64,000 bases of DNA from an uncultured Ruminococcus sp. (GCA_944415425.1 CALYBP010000003.1:1-64000), one strand, 5' to 3'. Counted from the first letter of the stretch, positions 53,143 to 62,908 are shown. Translations and numbers: made by a program. Notes: generated by a model from the sequence alone, not told the origin.

Positions 53143-55905
53143 TCAAATTCCGAACGACGGATAGACCTGACATCTGAATTCAAAGCCTTTTTTATTATAC
53201 TGTCCGTCACGGATATAGTCGCCGTAGAAGAACACCTCGGCCTCGTCGATTCTTCTGTAAAGAAGTCCCCAATAACATGAGCCTGCCGCATGGTGATACT
53301 GCAAATAATATTTGAGATAATCGTCCATATCGACATTATCCAAATCTCTTGACGCTCCCGAAAGCGACGCATAAGACTTATAAATATAGCCTACCGTACC
53401 GTTTGAAAGCTTTATCTTATACCAGCTTGAATTATACACATTGCCGTCAACAAAAGTAAACTTTGTATTTTTGTCCATACATGTAATAACAGAGTAATTT
53501 GTACCGGCGTTGCTTCTGAGGTTGACATCGCTTGCGTTTACATATCCGCTTGCGCCCGCCTTTATCTGAGTGCTTCCCGATGAAGTGTTGAGCAATACCG
53601 ACTGCAAATCCGAATCGTTATATATTGCGCTTGCTCCGACATTGTATGTAAAGCAAACAAGCGCGTCAAACTGCTGCTGGTTAAATTTTATACCGTTATC
53701 AAGCAAATATTTATTTGTTCTTGTGGTATAACCGCCCGAATTGACGGTCTGGCACAAATACGCATACGCCTCGGTTTTTGTGAGGTTGTTATAAAACTGC
53801 TCGTTTGTAAGAACCACCTTGCCGTATCCGAGCGTTGGATCTGTCGTAATGCTGTCCGCCGTTACGCTGCTCAAAAAGCCTTCGTAATCGGCAATAAGAT
53901 TAATTACCTCGTCGCTTGCTCTTCTTTCGGCGCAGACGGTGGTTGTTTTATCAGTTGACGAAGTAACAAAAACCGTGCCCTCGCCGTTGACGGGCGTTGT
54001 GAGGTATTCGGTAGAATCCTTATACTTTGCGTACGCCTTTACCGTCCACTCTCCCGAAGACGTGAGCTTCTTTGACGCCGACCATATATAGTTGTTTCCG
54101 TCTTTTACCTTTTTGTCGGCGTAAACGGTGTACGATGTGCTGCCGTTTGATACGACAAATCTCAAATCTACCCTGTCGGTATCCGTAATCGCCTTAAAAG
54201 TGACGGTCGAATTTTTCGGGGCTGAGTTCGGGCTTGCGTATACAAACCTTACATTATCTCTGCCGATTACATTGATAAGACAGGTTGCGGCTCCGCTCGA
54301 CGTGTAAGCCGTTATTGTTACATAGCCATTAGATTTTGTATCTACTATTCCGTTATCCACTGTGGCAATCTTTTCATTAGAGGATTTCCAGTTTACCGAG
54401 CCCGTATTGGAACGCAGAAGCACCGACTTACCTCTTCTCATATTACTGATTGACGTCGAGGAAATATGTACGGAGGTTCCGTTTTTAACGGTAATTTTAC
54501 AGGTTGCAGAAGCAGAACCCGAAACCGCCTTAATATTCGCGCTGCCGCTTGCCTTGGCCGTTATAACGCCGTTTGAGTCAACCGTTGCTACCGATGTATT
54601 TGAACTGCTCCACTTAACCGAGCCTGAAGCCGTTGCGGTAACGGCATACTTATTCCCTACATAAATCGTCTCGCTCGTATCCGAAAGTTTTACCGAAGCA
54701 GACGAAGAACTGCTGTTATTATTATTTTTATCGTCATCGTCTTTGTCGTTCGATGAAGACGAAGAATTTTTGGTAGCGTACTGGCTTGAAATATAGCCTT
54801 TTTTTCCGTCGGAAAGCTTGATGTTATACCAGATTGAGTTATAAAGCTTTGTGCTGATAAATGTAAACTGAGTATTTTTTCTCATACAGGTAACTACCGA
54901 ATAATCAGTACCAGCCCCGCTTCTCAGGTTTACGTAATCTGCATTCACATATCCAGTCGTCGTGCTCGAAGAACCAGATCCTGACGAACCGGAAGAAGAC
55001 GAAGAAATTGTTGCGTACATCTTTGAGACATATCCTTTTCTTCCGTCGGTAAGCTGAATATTATACCAGTTTGAGTTGTAAACCTTTGTGCTTAGAAGCT
55101 TGAACGCGGTGTTTTTTCTCATACAGGTGATTACCGAATAATTTGTACCTGCACCGCTCCTTAAATTGACATAATCTGAGTTTATATATCCCGATGAAGT
55201 GTCAGATGAACCCGACGAACCGGAAGAACCAGAAGATGTCGAGGAAACAGTCGCATATGTTTTGTAAATGTACCCCTTTTTGCCGTCGGAAAGCTGAACA
55301 TTGTACCAGCTTGAATTATAAAGCTTCGTGCTTAAAAACGTGAGCTTTGTATTTTTTCTCATACAGGTGACAACCGAATAGCCTGTTCCCGCTCCGCTTC
55401 TTAAGTTTACATAATCAGCGTTAACATAACCGCTCGCCTTTTCAGACGACGAGGACGAAGACGCTGACGAAACACCTGCGTAATCTTTGTAAATATATCC
55501 TGTTTTTGAATTTGAGCTGAGCTTGATTTTATACCAGCTTGAATTGTACAGACTGCCGCTGACATATGTAAACTTCGTGTTTTCTCTCATACAGGTTATT
55601 ATAGAATAGCCTGTTCCGGCTCCGCTTCTTAAGTTTACATAATCACCCTTTACATAGCCGCTTGCACCCGTGGACGGAGAAGCATAGCTTGCTTTAAGAA
55701 GATTTGTGCCTACGGTGGCGACAAAATCGCTCTTTATGGTCTGAAAATTTTGAGATACCGCCTGCTGTTCATCATTATCGGACAGCACGGAGGATTCTGA
55801 CGCAGCTTCGGCGGAAACTGCCGCTGTCACACCGAAAAAAGCCGAAACGGCTATTACTGCGGCAAGCGCGCCGCACATTAGTCTGAACCGAACTTTCTGC
55901 TTCAT
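53143..55905 (-). CDS. Secreted GH24 lysozyme with five SH3b and two Big2 domains
   Basis: 920 residues: signal peptide (1-33); four SH3_3 repeats (about 82-380) each with YVNLRSGAG and TGYSVVTCMRKNT; Ser/Asn/Asp linker; two Big_2 domains (402-550); a further beta domain (about 555-640); then a phage-type lysozyme (GH24) from about 645 with IADYEGFLSS and TDPTLGYGKV, FDALVCFTYNVG. A fifth SH3b (778-840) follows and the protein ends with HHAAGSCYWGLLYRRIDEAEVFFYGDY, which looks like the last helices of GH24. It should cut peptidoglycan outside the cell; multiple SH3b domains are wall-binding. Probably an autolysin or a bacteriolytic enzyme. Confidence 0.85.
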   Translation of the reverse strand: MKQKVRFRLMCGALAAVIAVSAFFGVTAAVSAEAASESSVLSDNDEQQAVSQNFQTIKSDFVATVGTNLLKASYASPSTGASGYVKGDYVNLRSGAGTGYSIITCMRENTKFTYVSGSLYNSSWYKIKLSSNSKTGYIYKDYAGVSSASSSSSSEKASGYVNADYVNLRSGAGTGYSVVTCMRKNTKLTFLSTKLYNSSWYNVQLSDGKKGYIYKTYATVSSTSSGSSGSSGSSDTSSGYINSDYVNLRSGAGTNYSVITCMRKNTAFKLLSTKVYNSNWYNIQLTDGRKGYVSKMYATISSSSSGSSGSGSSSTTTGYVNADYVNLRSGAGTDYSVVTCMRKNTQFTFISTKLYNSIWYNIKLSDGKKGYISSQYATKNSSSSSNDKDDDDKNNNNSSSSSASVKLSDTSETIYVGNKYAVTATASGSVKWSSSNTSVATVDSNGVITAKASGSANIKAVSGSASATCKITVKNGTSVHISSTSISNMRRGKSVLLRSNTGSVNWKSSNEKIATVDNGIVDTKSNGYVTITAYTSSGAATCLINVIGRDNVRFVYASPNSAPKNSTVTFKAITDTDRVDLRFVVSNGSTSYTVYADKKVKDGNNYIWSASKKLTSSGEWTVKAYAKYKDSTEYLTTPVNGEGTVFVTSSTDKTTTVCAERRASDEVINLIADYEGFLSSVTADSITTDPTLGYGKVVLTNEQFYNNLTKTEAYAYLCQTVNSGGYTTRTNKYLLDNGIKFNQQQFDALVCFTYNVGASAIYNDSDLQSVLLNTSSGSTQIKAGASGYVNASDVNLRSNAGTNYSVITCMDKNTKFTFVDGNVYNSSWYKIKLSNGTVGYIYKSYASLSGASRDLDNVDMDDYLKYYLQYHHAAGSCYWGLLYRRIDEAEVFFYGDYIRDGQYNKKGFEFRCQVYPSFGI

Positions 55906-56013
55906 ATAATCACCCTAATTCCCGAAAAACTTCTTAAATATACCAAAAATGCGCCGAAAACCGAGCATTTATTAAATTATAACATAATTTTTCTTTTTTC
56001 GCAATAAGAAATA

Positions 56014-56562
56014 TCAACTTTTTCTGAATATTTTGTTCCTGATTTTAACAATATATTGATTTACAAGAATTGTTACTGCGTAGTCATACAAGGCAAAAAA
56101 CACATTGCCCGCAGCTAACAGGAGAACGGGAATATAAACCCCGAAAATCTCGAACTCCTCATACGGAACCGAAAGAAGTAAAACAGCGATATAGAATGAG
56201 GCGATTGCCGCCGCATTGAATACCGCAAACTTTAAAATATACTGTAAAACCCTGTTTTTTATATTCCTTTCAAAAACTCCCTTTAAAATCGGGTAATATC
56301 CGAACAATGCAATAAAATAAAGAACTGCCTCCTTGTCCGCACATACAAAAACACAAATCAGCGATACGGCCGCATACACTGCCAAAGCCCACTTCCACCT
56401 GTACTCAATTACAACCGATGTGATTATTATTCCCGCAAAGCAAGGAAGAGTATAGCTTCCTATGGGCACAACAGAAGCTATAATCATCAAAACGACGGAA
56501 ATCGCAGCAATGACCGAACAAAAAGCGATTTTAAACGACTGAGAACCGAACTGTCTCTTCAT
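56014..56562 (-). CDS. Five-helix membrane protein
   Basis: 182 residues, almost entirely hydrophobic with about five membrane segments and a basic C-terminus (KIRNKIFRKS). Size and pattern resemble ECF-transporter substrate-binding (S) components, but no diagnostic motif is seen. Separated by one base from the DnaJ-like gene. Confidence 0.65.
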   Translation of the reverse strand: MKRQFGSQSFKIAFCSVIAAISVVLMIIASVVPIGSYTLPCFAGIIITSVVIEYRWKWALAVYAAVSLICVFVCADKEAVLYFIALFGYYPILKGVFERNIKNRVLQYILKFAVFNAAAIASFYIAVLLLSVPYEEFEIFGVYIPVLLLAAGNVFFALYDYAVTILVNQYIVKIRNKIFRKS

Positions 56563-56563
56563 A

Positions 56564-57181
56564 TCAGCAACCCGCCCCGCAGCAATCGCACATACAATCG
56601 GCGCACATCATTGCCGCACAAACATCGCAGCATGAGCAGCCCATACCACCGTTTGGATTGTTCGGCTGATTATATCCGCCGTAGTTGTAGGCGCGCTGAC
56701 TTTGCATATTGTTTAAAGCCGCACGGTACTCGCCGTTGTTTGGATCCATATTGCACGCCGTTGTAAAATTATTAAACGCCTGCTCATTAAATCCGCGTCT
56801 GTACGCACACATTCCTTTCAGATAGTACCACTCAGCCGTGCGATTACCCATAGGCGTTGAATCAAGCACCTGTTCAGCCTGATTTATCATATTGCGCTGA
56901 ATATAAATTCTTACGCTGTAAAACTGCGAACTTGACGCACCGTAATACGACGACGAACCCGATGATCTTTGAGAGTCGGTACCTTTGCCCTTCTGCCTCA
57001 TCTGGTTTATCGCGTCATAAGCCTCGTTTATTTCCTTCATTTTCTGTTCGGCAATATCCGCAAGCGGACTGTCGTTGTAGTTATCGGGGTGATATTTTTT
57101 CGCAAGCTTTCTGTACGCCGCTTTTATCTCTTCGTCTGTGGCAGTTTCGGACACCCCGAGAACCTCATATGGATTATTCAT
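56564..57181 (-). CDS. DnaJ-domain protein with cysteine-rich tail
   Basis: 205 residues: N-terminal J domain (1-65) with [13 protein letters not shown] containing HPD, the Hsp70-stimulating motif; linker; a TPR-like helical segment (95-160); Asn/Gly-rich spacer; and a tail [20 protein letters not shown] with ten or more cysteines. The tail could bind a metal cluster. Its start overlaps the stop of the DUF5685 gene by eight bases, showing coupling. Confidence 0.85.
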   Translation of the reverse strand: MNNPYEVLGVSETATDEEIKAAYRKLAKKYHPDNYNDSPLADIAEQKMKEINEAYDAINQMRQKGKGTDSQRSSGSSSYYGASSSQFYSVRIYIQRNMINQAEQVLDSTPMGNRTAEWYYLKGMCAYRRGFNEQAFNNFTTACNMDPNNGEYRAALNNMQSQRAYNYGGYNQPNNPNGGMGCSCCDVCAAMMCADCMCDCCGAGC

Positions 57182-58046
57182 TGTTTCCTCCGTTAAATCT
57201 GTCAGTAATTTTATTTTGAACCGTTGGAAGCCCTAAAAGAAGCAAATTGTCGAAAATCCCCCTGAAATCTTTAAAATCAGTCAGGCCGTAAGCGTCATAT
57301 GCCCGTGCAAGACATTGATTAAGCGACGACTCAAGACGGTTTATATCTTCTTTTTTTGACAAAGAAACATAGGGGTTAAAACGGCCTCTTTTTTTGTCCT
57401 TTTCATAATCATCCGCGGCGTCAAGCAAATATATCCATCTTCCGAGCTGGTATCCGAATTCACTCAGCACACGCTTTTGAGCTTCGTCTGATACTTCACT
57501 TGAAAAAAGACTTGAAAGCATCTGAGCGGTAGGATGAGCGGCTTGGTCGAGCGAACAGTCGTTGAGCATTTCGGCATTTGTCTGTTTTTCGGTCATATCA
57601 CGGAGATAATCGTCTGTTTCGGGATATTTTTTGGCGGCTTTCTTTCTCCAATGTGAAAAAAAAGGCAAAACCGCGCGGATCATAAGCTTCTTAAAAAAGC
57701 CTTCGTCGTTTAAGTCGTCTTCAAGCTTATAGTATGCGGAAATTACGGAAAACGCTGAGGCCTTTGAATAAGCATCGCCTGTACACAAAGCGTATTTGCA
57801 CTTTTTGAGCGGGTTAAAAGCGCACCTTCCGCTTTCAAATCCGCTGCAGCTTTTTGACAGCGCCATTAAAAGCATCGCATAAAATGTGCAGTCATAACTG
57901 AGGATGAGTCTTGCAAGGTGAGAGTAATCCCTGCCCATTTGTCTGCAAAGCCCGCAGTAAACGGATTTATATGCCTCGTATTCACGCACAAGCAGTTCAC
58001 TTTTTTGAATTTGTAAATAACCAAACACAGTCTTTCTCCAAAACAA
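57174..58046 (-). CDS. DUF5685 family protein
   Basis: 290 residues. [41 protein letters not shown] and [16 protein letters not shown] are hallmark segments of DUF5685, which usually neighbours a small J-domain gene as here. The conserved cysteines and a helical fold suggest a metalloprotein or prenyl-transferase-like helical bundle, but no function is established. Confidence 0.8.
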   Translation of the reverse strand: MFWRKTVFGYLQIQKSELLVREYEAYKSVYCGLCRQMGRDYSHLARLILSYDCTFYAMLLMALSKSCSGFESGRCAFNPLKKCKYALCTGDAYSKASAFSVISAYYKLEDDLNDEGFFKKLMIRAVLPFFSHWRKKAAKKYPETDDYLRDMTEKQTNAEMLNDCSLDQAAHPTAQMLSSLFSSEVSDEAQKRVLSEFGYQLGRWIYLLDAADDYEKDKKRGRFNPYVSLSKKEDINRLESSLNQCLARAYDAYGLTDFKDFRGIFDNLLLLGLPTVQNKITDRFNGGNNE

Positions 58047-58103
58047 TAAACTTACAGTTTATTCTACTACAAAACATAATAAATTGCAATAAAAATATTA
58101 ACT

Positions 58104-58132
58104 TGAAAAAATTGCCATTGTAGATTATAATG
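58104..58132 (+). promoter_or_regulatory. Promoter of the HAD phosphatase gene
   Basis: TTGAAA (58104-58109), 17-bp spacer, TATAAT (58127-58132). Confidence 0.75.
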
Positions 58133-58190
58133 TAAACAGATTTATGTTTAACTTACGGCTTTATGCGCTTTGCAAAGAGGGATTTAATTT

Positions 58191-58757
58191 ATGAATGTTT
58201 ACGACTTTGACAAGACGATTTACGACGGTGATTCGACTTTTGATTTTTATATGTTCTGTTTAAGAAAACATGCGGATATTATTTTACTTGTGCCGTCGCT
58301 TATATTCGCTTTTGCTAAATTTTATATTTTTAAAAAAGGCACAAAAACCGAGTTTAAACAAACAATGTACAGATTTCTTACAAAATGCGACGCTCACAAG
58401 GAAGCGAGGCTGTTTTGGAAGAAAAACGTTGATAAAATAAAAATATTCTATCTCGGTCAGCATGAGGACGACGATGTTATCGTATCGGCTTCTCCGGAAT
58501 TTTTGCTCAAACCCGTTTGCGATGCTTTAAACATCCGCTATCTTATTTCATCAAAGGTTGACCCGTCAAGCGGAGAATATGACGGCATTAACTGTCACGG
58601 AGAAGAAAAGGTAAGACGGTTTTATGAAATATTCGGCGAAAATACCGTTATTGACGAATTTTATTCCGACAGCAAAAGCGATACTCCTCTTGCAAAGTTA
58701 GCCCGCTCGGCTTTTACCGTTAATAAAAATGATATTACAAAATGGAATTTCAACTGA
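58191..58757 (+). CDS. HAD-superfamily (subclass IB) phosphatase
   Basis: 188 residues with motif I YDFDKTIYDGDST, motif II VSASPEF and motif III YSDSKSDTPL, typical of HAD-IB small-molecule phosphatases such as phosphoserine or lipid-head-group phosphatases. A hydrophobic insert (30-52) may associate with the membrane. GAGGGA precedes the ATG. Confidence 0.9.
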   Translation: MNVYDFDKTIYDGDSTFDFYMFCLRKHADIILLVPSLIFAFAKFYIFKKGTKTEFKQTMYRFLTKCDAHKEARLFWKKNVDKIKIFYLGQHEDDDVIVSASPEFLLKPVCDALNIRYLISSKVDPSSGEYDGINCHGEEKVRRFYEIFGENTVIDEFYSDSKSDTPLAKLARSAFTVNKNDITKWNFN

Positions 58758-58844
58758 TTGTTGCGGAGATATTCGGAGGTTTAGAGTATATTTAAGCCCA
58801 TACTGCAAACCGCAACCACGTCGCACAAGAGGTGAACAAAAGGT

Positions 58845-59819
58845 ATGAGCGAATACCCTGAGGAATACGAAAGCAAAAAATATCTTGATAATTTTTCTGA
58901 AGACGCACAGGACAGCTCTTTGAGGAGAAGGCGCAGTAATACAAATGCTTCAAAAAACAAATCCCGCAGGAAAAGAAAGGGACTTAAATGGAAGCTCATT
59001 GCGCTTTTTCACAGCAAATTGTTTGCGGGCGCTGTGATACTGGTTGTGTGCATCTGCGTGATTTCGGCTTGTGTTTCTTCATGCAGCAAATCTAAAGGAA
59101 CCGGGCACGACGCCGAAAACACGAATCCGACAACGGCTGACGTTAAAAAAACAAATTCGTATAAAATTGACGGTGTGCCGGTAATCGCCCAAAGCGATTT
59201 GCTCGCCGCCTGTGAAACATACGCCTGCACTATGCTTTTGCAGTATTACGGATTTGATATTGACGAACACGAATTTGTTGACAACTACCTTATTACAAAA
59301 CCCGTATATTACGGGGCGGACGGAAATATGTACGGCCCGGATATGAACTCGGCGTATGCGGGAGATGTGTACACGGGCTACGGCATCAACGCAAAGGGAA
59401 TGGCTAAATGTATGAATAATTACCTGAGTACTGCCGATTCAAACCTCACCGCTTCTCCCCTTCTTAATGTTGAGCTTGACGAACTCTGCAAAAAATACAT
59501 TATGAACGACACACCGGTAATGGTTTGGGCAACTACATATATGGACGAACCGTATGTATTTGCAAACTGGATTGTCGATTATGTAGACGACCAAACCGAT
59601 ACAAAAATCGGAGACACGGTAAGCTGGCAAATGCATGAGCATTGTCTGGTGCTTATCGGATTTGATGAGGAAAATTACTACTTCTGCGACTCCGTGTCGG
59701 GAAAGGTCTCGGAATATGACAAAAGTCTGTGTGAAAAGCGTTACGAGCAAATAGGCAAACAGGCGATTGTACTCACGCAGTCAGACGGCGAAAAAAACAC
59801 TGGTTCCGATCACACCTGA
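58845..59819 (+). CDS. Membrane-anchored C39-like cysteine peptidase
   Basis: 324 residues: basic cytoplasmic head with RRRRSNTNASKNKSRRKRK, one membrane helix (53-77) and an extracellular papain-like Peptidase_C39_2 domain. Catalytic Cys123 is in LAACETYACTMLLQYYG and the His in MHEHCLVLIGFDEENYYFCDS. Such proteins are common in gut Firmicutes. Substrate unknown; there is no ABC transporter, so it is not a bacteriocin-processing ABC peptidase. Confidence 0.85.
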   Translation: MSEYPEEYESKKYLDNFSEDAQDSSLRRRRSNTNASKNKSRRKRKGLKWKLIALFHSKLFAGAVILVVCICVISACVSSCSKSKGTGHDAENTNPTTADVKKTNSYKIDGVPVIAQSDLLAACETYACTMLLQYYGFDIDEHEFVDNYLITKPVYYGADGNMYGPDMNSAYAGDVYTGYGINAKGMAKCMNNYLSTADSNLTASPLLNVELDELCKKYIMNDTPVMVWATTYMDEPYVFANWIVDYVDDQTDTKIGDTVSWQMHEHCLVLIGFDEENYYFCDSVSGKVSEYDKSLCEKRYEQIGKQAIVLTQSDGEKNTGSDHT

Positions 59820-59948
59820 AATCTTATGCGTACGCAAGCGTAAAGTAAATGAAATCGGATAAAATTAATTTTCATCGGCTTTAATAATTAAACTCACGGA
59901 ATAAACGCTCAGATTTTGCTAATACTCTATAAAAAGGAGTGAAGCAAT

Positions 59949-60383
59949 ATGATAAACGACGACACAATAAAACTTTTGCGTGAATGTGATTCGGGAATAA
60001 AAATGGGCGTTTCGTCTATTGACGAGGTTGAAAACTACGTAAAAGACAAGAATTTTTTAAGACTGCTTGATGTGTGCAAGGACGAACACAACGAGCTGAA
60101 AAAAGAGGTTCTGACGCTTCTTGAAAAGTACGGCGACGACGGCAAGGATCCAAACCCGATGGCAAAGGGAATGTCGTGGATAAAAACAAATGTTATGCTT
60201 GTCATAAATGAATCCGACGAAACAATAGCCGATTTGATGACCGACGGGTGCAATATGGGCGTAAAATCGCTCAACAAGTATCTTAACAAGTACAAGGCGG
60301 CGGACGAAGTCTCAAAGGACATAACAAAAAGGCTTATTAATCTTGAGGAAAAGCTCGCCGTGGACATCAGAGATTTTTTATAA
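59949..60383 (+). CDS. Ferritin-like helical protein (DUF2383-like)
   Basis: 144 residues predicted as four helices. MINDDTIKLLRECDSGIKMGVSSIDEVENYV and the following helices resemble DUF2383 ferritin-like proteins. It has Glu and His in the second helix (CKDEHNELKKEV) but metal ligation is not proven. AAAGGAG precedes the ATG. Confidence 0.65.
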   Translation: MINDDTIKLLRECDSGIKMGVSSIDEVENYVKDKNFLRLLDVCKDEHNELKKEVLTLLEKYGDDGKDPNPMAKGMSWIKTNVMLVINESDETIADLMTDGCNMGVKSLNKYLNKYKAADEVSKDITKRLINLEEKLAVDIRDFL

Positions 60384-60391
60384 CAAAACAT

Positions 60392-60436
60392 AAAGCAACC
60401 GTGTTGCCGATAACAACGGCAGCGGCTGCTTTTATT
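60392..60436 (+). terminator. Imperfect terminator after the ferritin-like gene
   Basis: AAAGCA...GTTGCCG pairs with CGGCAGC...TGCTTT, followed by TATTTTA. Confidence 0.6.
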
Positions 60437-60463
60437 TTACATTTTATGTTTTAATTTTTATAA

Positions 60464-60925
60464 TCAATTCAGAGCGTAAATACCTAAGTTGAGATAACCC
60501 GCAAAAACGACCCACACAAAATACGGCACCATAAGCCATGCGGCAGGCTTTGAGATTTGATAAAATAAATATATTGTCGCCGCAATAAGCGCCAAAAGAA
60601 TTAAGAGCCAGACAAACGAAAACAGATACATTTCAAATTTAAAGAAAAATATCGGCCACATAAAATTAAAAAACAGCTGCAATCCGTAGGCAAACAGCGC
60701 CGTTTTGCTGTACTTTGACGAGGTTAAAATTATATAAGACGCAATCCCCATAAGCACATACAGCACAGTCCAGACTACGGGAAAAAGCCAGCCCGTAGGA
60801 GAAAGCGGCGGCTTGTTTAAAGCCTCAAACGACTCCCTTCCTCCTCCGCTTACAAGCGCGGACAGTCCACCGACCAAAAGAGGAATAGCAATGCACAGCG
60901 CAAGCTTTTTAAATTGAATTTTCAT
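60464..60925 (-). CDS. TspO/MBR family membrane protein
   Basis: 153 residues, five membrane helices, with PPLSPTGWLFPVVWTVLYVLMGIASY, the family core, and later FFFKFEMYLFSFVWL and the Trp-rich C-terminus. TspO binds tetrapyrroles and influences their turnover. The ATG at 60925 has GGGGTG before it. Confidence 0.92.
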   Translation of the reverse strand: MKIQFKKLALCIAIPLLVGGLSALVSGGGRESFEALNKPPLSPTGWLFPVVWTVLYVLMGIASYIILTSSKYSKTALFAYGLQLFFNFMWPIFFFKFEMYLFSFVWLLILLALIAATIYLFYQISKPAAWLMVPYFVWVVFAGYLNLGIYALN

Positions 60926-61081
60926 AATATTCACCCCTAAAAAATTTTATGCAGCAAAATCGTGATTTATTCTGCTTTAATTAAATCATTATTTAATATT
61001 TCTTTCATTTTTCTTTAAAATATATCAAAATAAAACATATATTTGATAAAATGAAAAAAATCAAAGAAAGCTGTGTTTTTT

Positions 61082-62149
61082 ATGACGAATAAGAATTTGA
61101 TTGACCTTGAGGCCATGAGCACCGAACAGATTGATAAAATAGTAAAAAAGGCTAAAAAAATTATGCAAAGCCCCGCCGACTACCGACACGCCTGTGACGG
61201 CAAAATACTCGCGACTCTTTTTTATGAGCCGAGCACAAGAACCCAGATGTCGTTTCAGACCGCCATGCTTAAACTCGGCGGAAGAACAATAGGATTTGAC
61301 AATCCGATGAATTCGTCTGTGTCAAAGGGCGAAAGCCTAAAAGATACTATTAAAATTGTAAGCGGTTATGCAGATATTATAGCAATAAGACACCCTGTTG
61401 AAGGCTCGGCTATGGCGGCGTCTCTGTATGCCGATGTTCCGCTTATCAACTGCGGCGACGGCGGTCACCTGCACCCAACTCAAACGCTTACCGACATAGT
61501 TACTCTTAGCTGTGAAAAAGGCAGACTTGACAACCTGAAAATCGGCGTTTGCGGTGATCTATTAAACGGGAGAACTGTTCATTCGCTCATAAAAACACTT
61601 GCTAAATACGAAAACAACTCATTCGTTCTTATTTCTACAAAAGAATTATCAATCCCCCTTTATATTATTGATATACTTGAGAAAAACGGATGTAAATATG
61701 AATTTTCAAACAACCTCTCAGACGCGGTATGCGACCTAGATGTTTTGTATATGACGAGAATACAGCGTGAAAGATTCAAAAGTGAGGAAGAATATCAGTC
61801 TCAGAAAAATGTTTTTGTGCTCGACCGAAAAAAACTGGATAGAGCACGGGATGATATGATTATTCTTCACCCCCTGCCCAGAGTAAACGAAATTACAGTC
61901 GATATTGACGATGACCCCAGAGCCTTGTATTTTAAGCAGGCTCAGTACGGAATGTTCGGAAGAATGGCGCTTATCCTTTTACTGCTTCAGGATGAAGAGT
62001 TTATAATAAAAGCAAGAAAAACCGATATTTCACAGCAAAAATGCAACAATCCTAAGTGCATCACCCGTTGTGAGGAATATCTGCCGCACTTAAGCTATGA
62101 AAAGCTGAATATGATAATGTGCGATTACTGCGACAAGAGAATTGACTGA
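61082..62149 (+). CDS. pyrB: Aspartate carbamoyltransferase with fused PyrI-type zinc domain
   Basis: 355 residues. Residues 1-305 are the catalytic chain that joins carbamoyl phosphate to aspartate in pyrimidine synthesis: FYEPSTRTQMSFQTAM, RHPVEGSAM, GDGGHLHPTQTL and HPLPRVNEI. The last 45 or so carry CNNPKCITRCEEY and MIMCDYCDKRID, the four-cysteine zinc pattern of the regulatory subunit PyrI, whose allosteric nucleotide-binding domain is missing. AAAGAAAG precedes the ATG at 61082; a GTG three codons upstream is less likely. A hairpin TATCAAA/TTTGATA lies just upstream (61023-61048). Confidence 0.93.
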   Translation: MTNKNLIDLEAMSTEQIDKIVKKAKKIMQSPADYRHACDGKILATLFYEPSTRTQMSFQTAMLKLGGRTIGFDNPMNSSVSKGESLKDTIKIVSGYADIIAIRHPVEGSAMAASLYADVPLINCGDGGHLHPTQTLTDIVTLSCEKGRLDNLKIGVCGDLLNGRTVHSLIKTLAKYENNSFVLISTKELSIPLYIIDILEKNGCKYEFSNNLSDAVCDLDVLYMTRIQRERFKSEEEYQSQKNVFVLDRKKLDRARDDMIILHPLPRVNEITVDIDDDPRALYFKQAQYGMFGRMALILLLLQDEEFIIKARKTDISQQKCNNPKCITRCEEYLPHLSYEKLNMIMCDYCDKRID

Positions 62150-62159
62150 GGAAGAATCT

Positions 62160-62771
62160 ATGAACACTAAAAAAACCGGAAAATCCAATATTTTCAGCAA
62201 GGAAAAATCCGCTGCCGGAACGGCGATTATCGCTTCTCTTTCCTATCTTGTTTTAGGACTGTTTATGATGTTGTTTTCGTCCTCTATAAGCACGGCACTT
62301 TGCGTTGCTCTCGGAATTGTGCTTACCGTGTACGGACTTTTTAATATTATTTCGTTTTTTATCAATAAAGAAATGAATTTGTATACGGAGCTTGTTGTGG
62401 GAATTATCGCAACCGCTTTCGGCATATTTGCTCTTTTTACTCCTGATATAATTATTGATATAATATATATCACACTCGGTATAATCATAATCATTGACAG
62501 TCTTATGGATATAAAACATTCATTTCAGCTAAAGGCGTTCGGTATGAAAAAGTGGTGGATATGCACGGCTCTTTCGCTGCTGGTGATAATACTCGGCTGT
62601 TTTACAATTTTCTTTCCCGACTTTTTTAAAGGCTTTCTGATTTTTCTTCTCGGCGCCGTTTTGGTATATGAGGGGGTTTCGGGACTTGTAATCGTATGGC
62701 TGTTCGGCCGTTACGCAAAGAAAATGACCTCCGAAAATATGATTGACACAAGCGCTCGCGATGTAGAATAA
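62160..62771 (+). CDS. DUF308 (HdeD-like) membrane protein
   Basis: 203 residues with six membrane segments in three hairpin pairs, each starting with the repeated pattern seen in DUF308 (SLSYLVLGLFMMLFSSS, VGIIATAFGIFALFTPD, LSLLVIILGCFTIFFPD). Some relatives help acid resistance. The ATG at 62160 has GAGGAAG that overlaps the pyrB stop, so it is co-transcribed with pyrB. Confidence 0.85.
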   Translation: MNTKKTGKSNIFSKEKSAAGTAIIASLSYLVLGLFMMLFSSSISTALCVALGIVLTVYGLFNIISFFINKEMNLYTELVVGIIATAFGIFALFTPDIIIDIIYITLGIIIIIDSLMDIKHSFQLKAFGMKKWWICTALSLLVIILGCFTIFFPDFFKGFLIFLLGAVLVYEGVSGLVIVWLFGRYAKKMTSENMIDTSARDVE

Positions 62772-62782
62772 GTCATTTATGT

Positions 62783-62817
62783 AAAATCACTCTGAACTTC
62801 GGAGTGATTTTATTTTT
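62783..62817 (+). terminator. Terminator after the DUF308 gene
   Basis: AAAATCACTC pairs with GAGTGATTTT, followed by ATTTTTA. Confidence 0.85.
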
Positions 62818-62857
62818 ATTTTTTATATAAATTTACCGTCATTGATTAAAATTTCTA

Positions 62858-62886
62858 TTGACTATTTCTTCCTGTTTTTTTATACT
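62858..62886 (+). promoter_or_regulatory. Promoter of the alpha-amylase gene
   Basis: TTGACT (62858-62863), 17-bp spacer, TATACT (62881-62886), only 22 bp before the start codon. Confidence 0.75.
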
Positions 62887-62908
62887 TATACTGAAAGGAG
62901 TTTTCAGC

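Noticed and set aside
54720-55640. Tandem DNA repeats as a mobile or regulatory array
   Set aside because: They are coding repeats of the SH3b domains in one protein.
53143-55905. Prophage origin for the GH24 lysozyme
   Set aside because: Signal peptide, SH3b and Big2 repeats and the absence of phage genes around it point to a cellular secreted enzyme.
61023-61048. Pyrimidine-sensing attenuator before pyrB
   Set aside because: Only a short AT-rich inverted repeat; no leader peptide, PyrR site or T-run terminator could be recognised.
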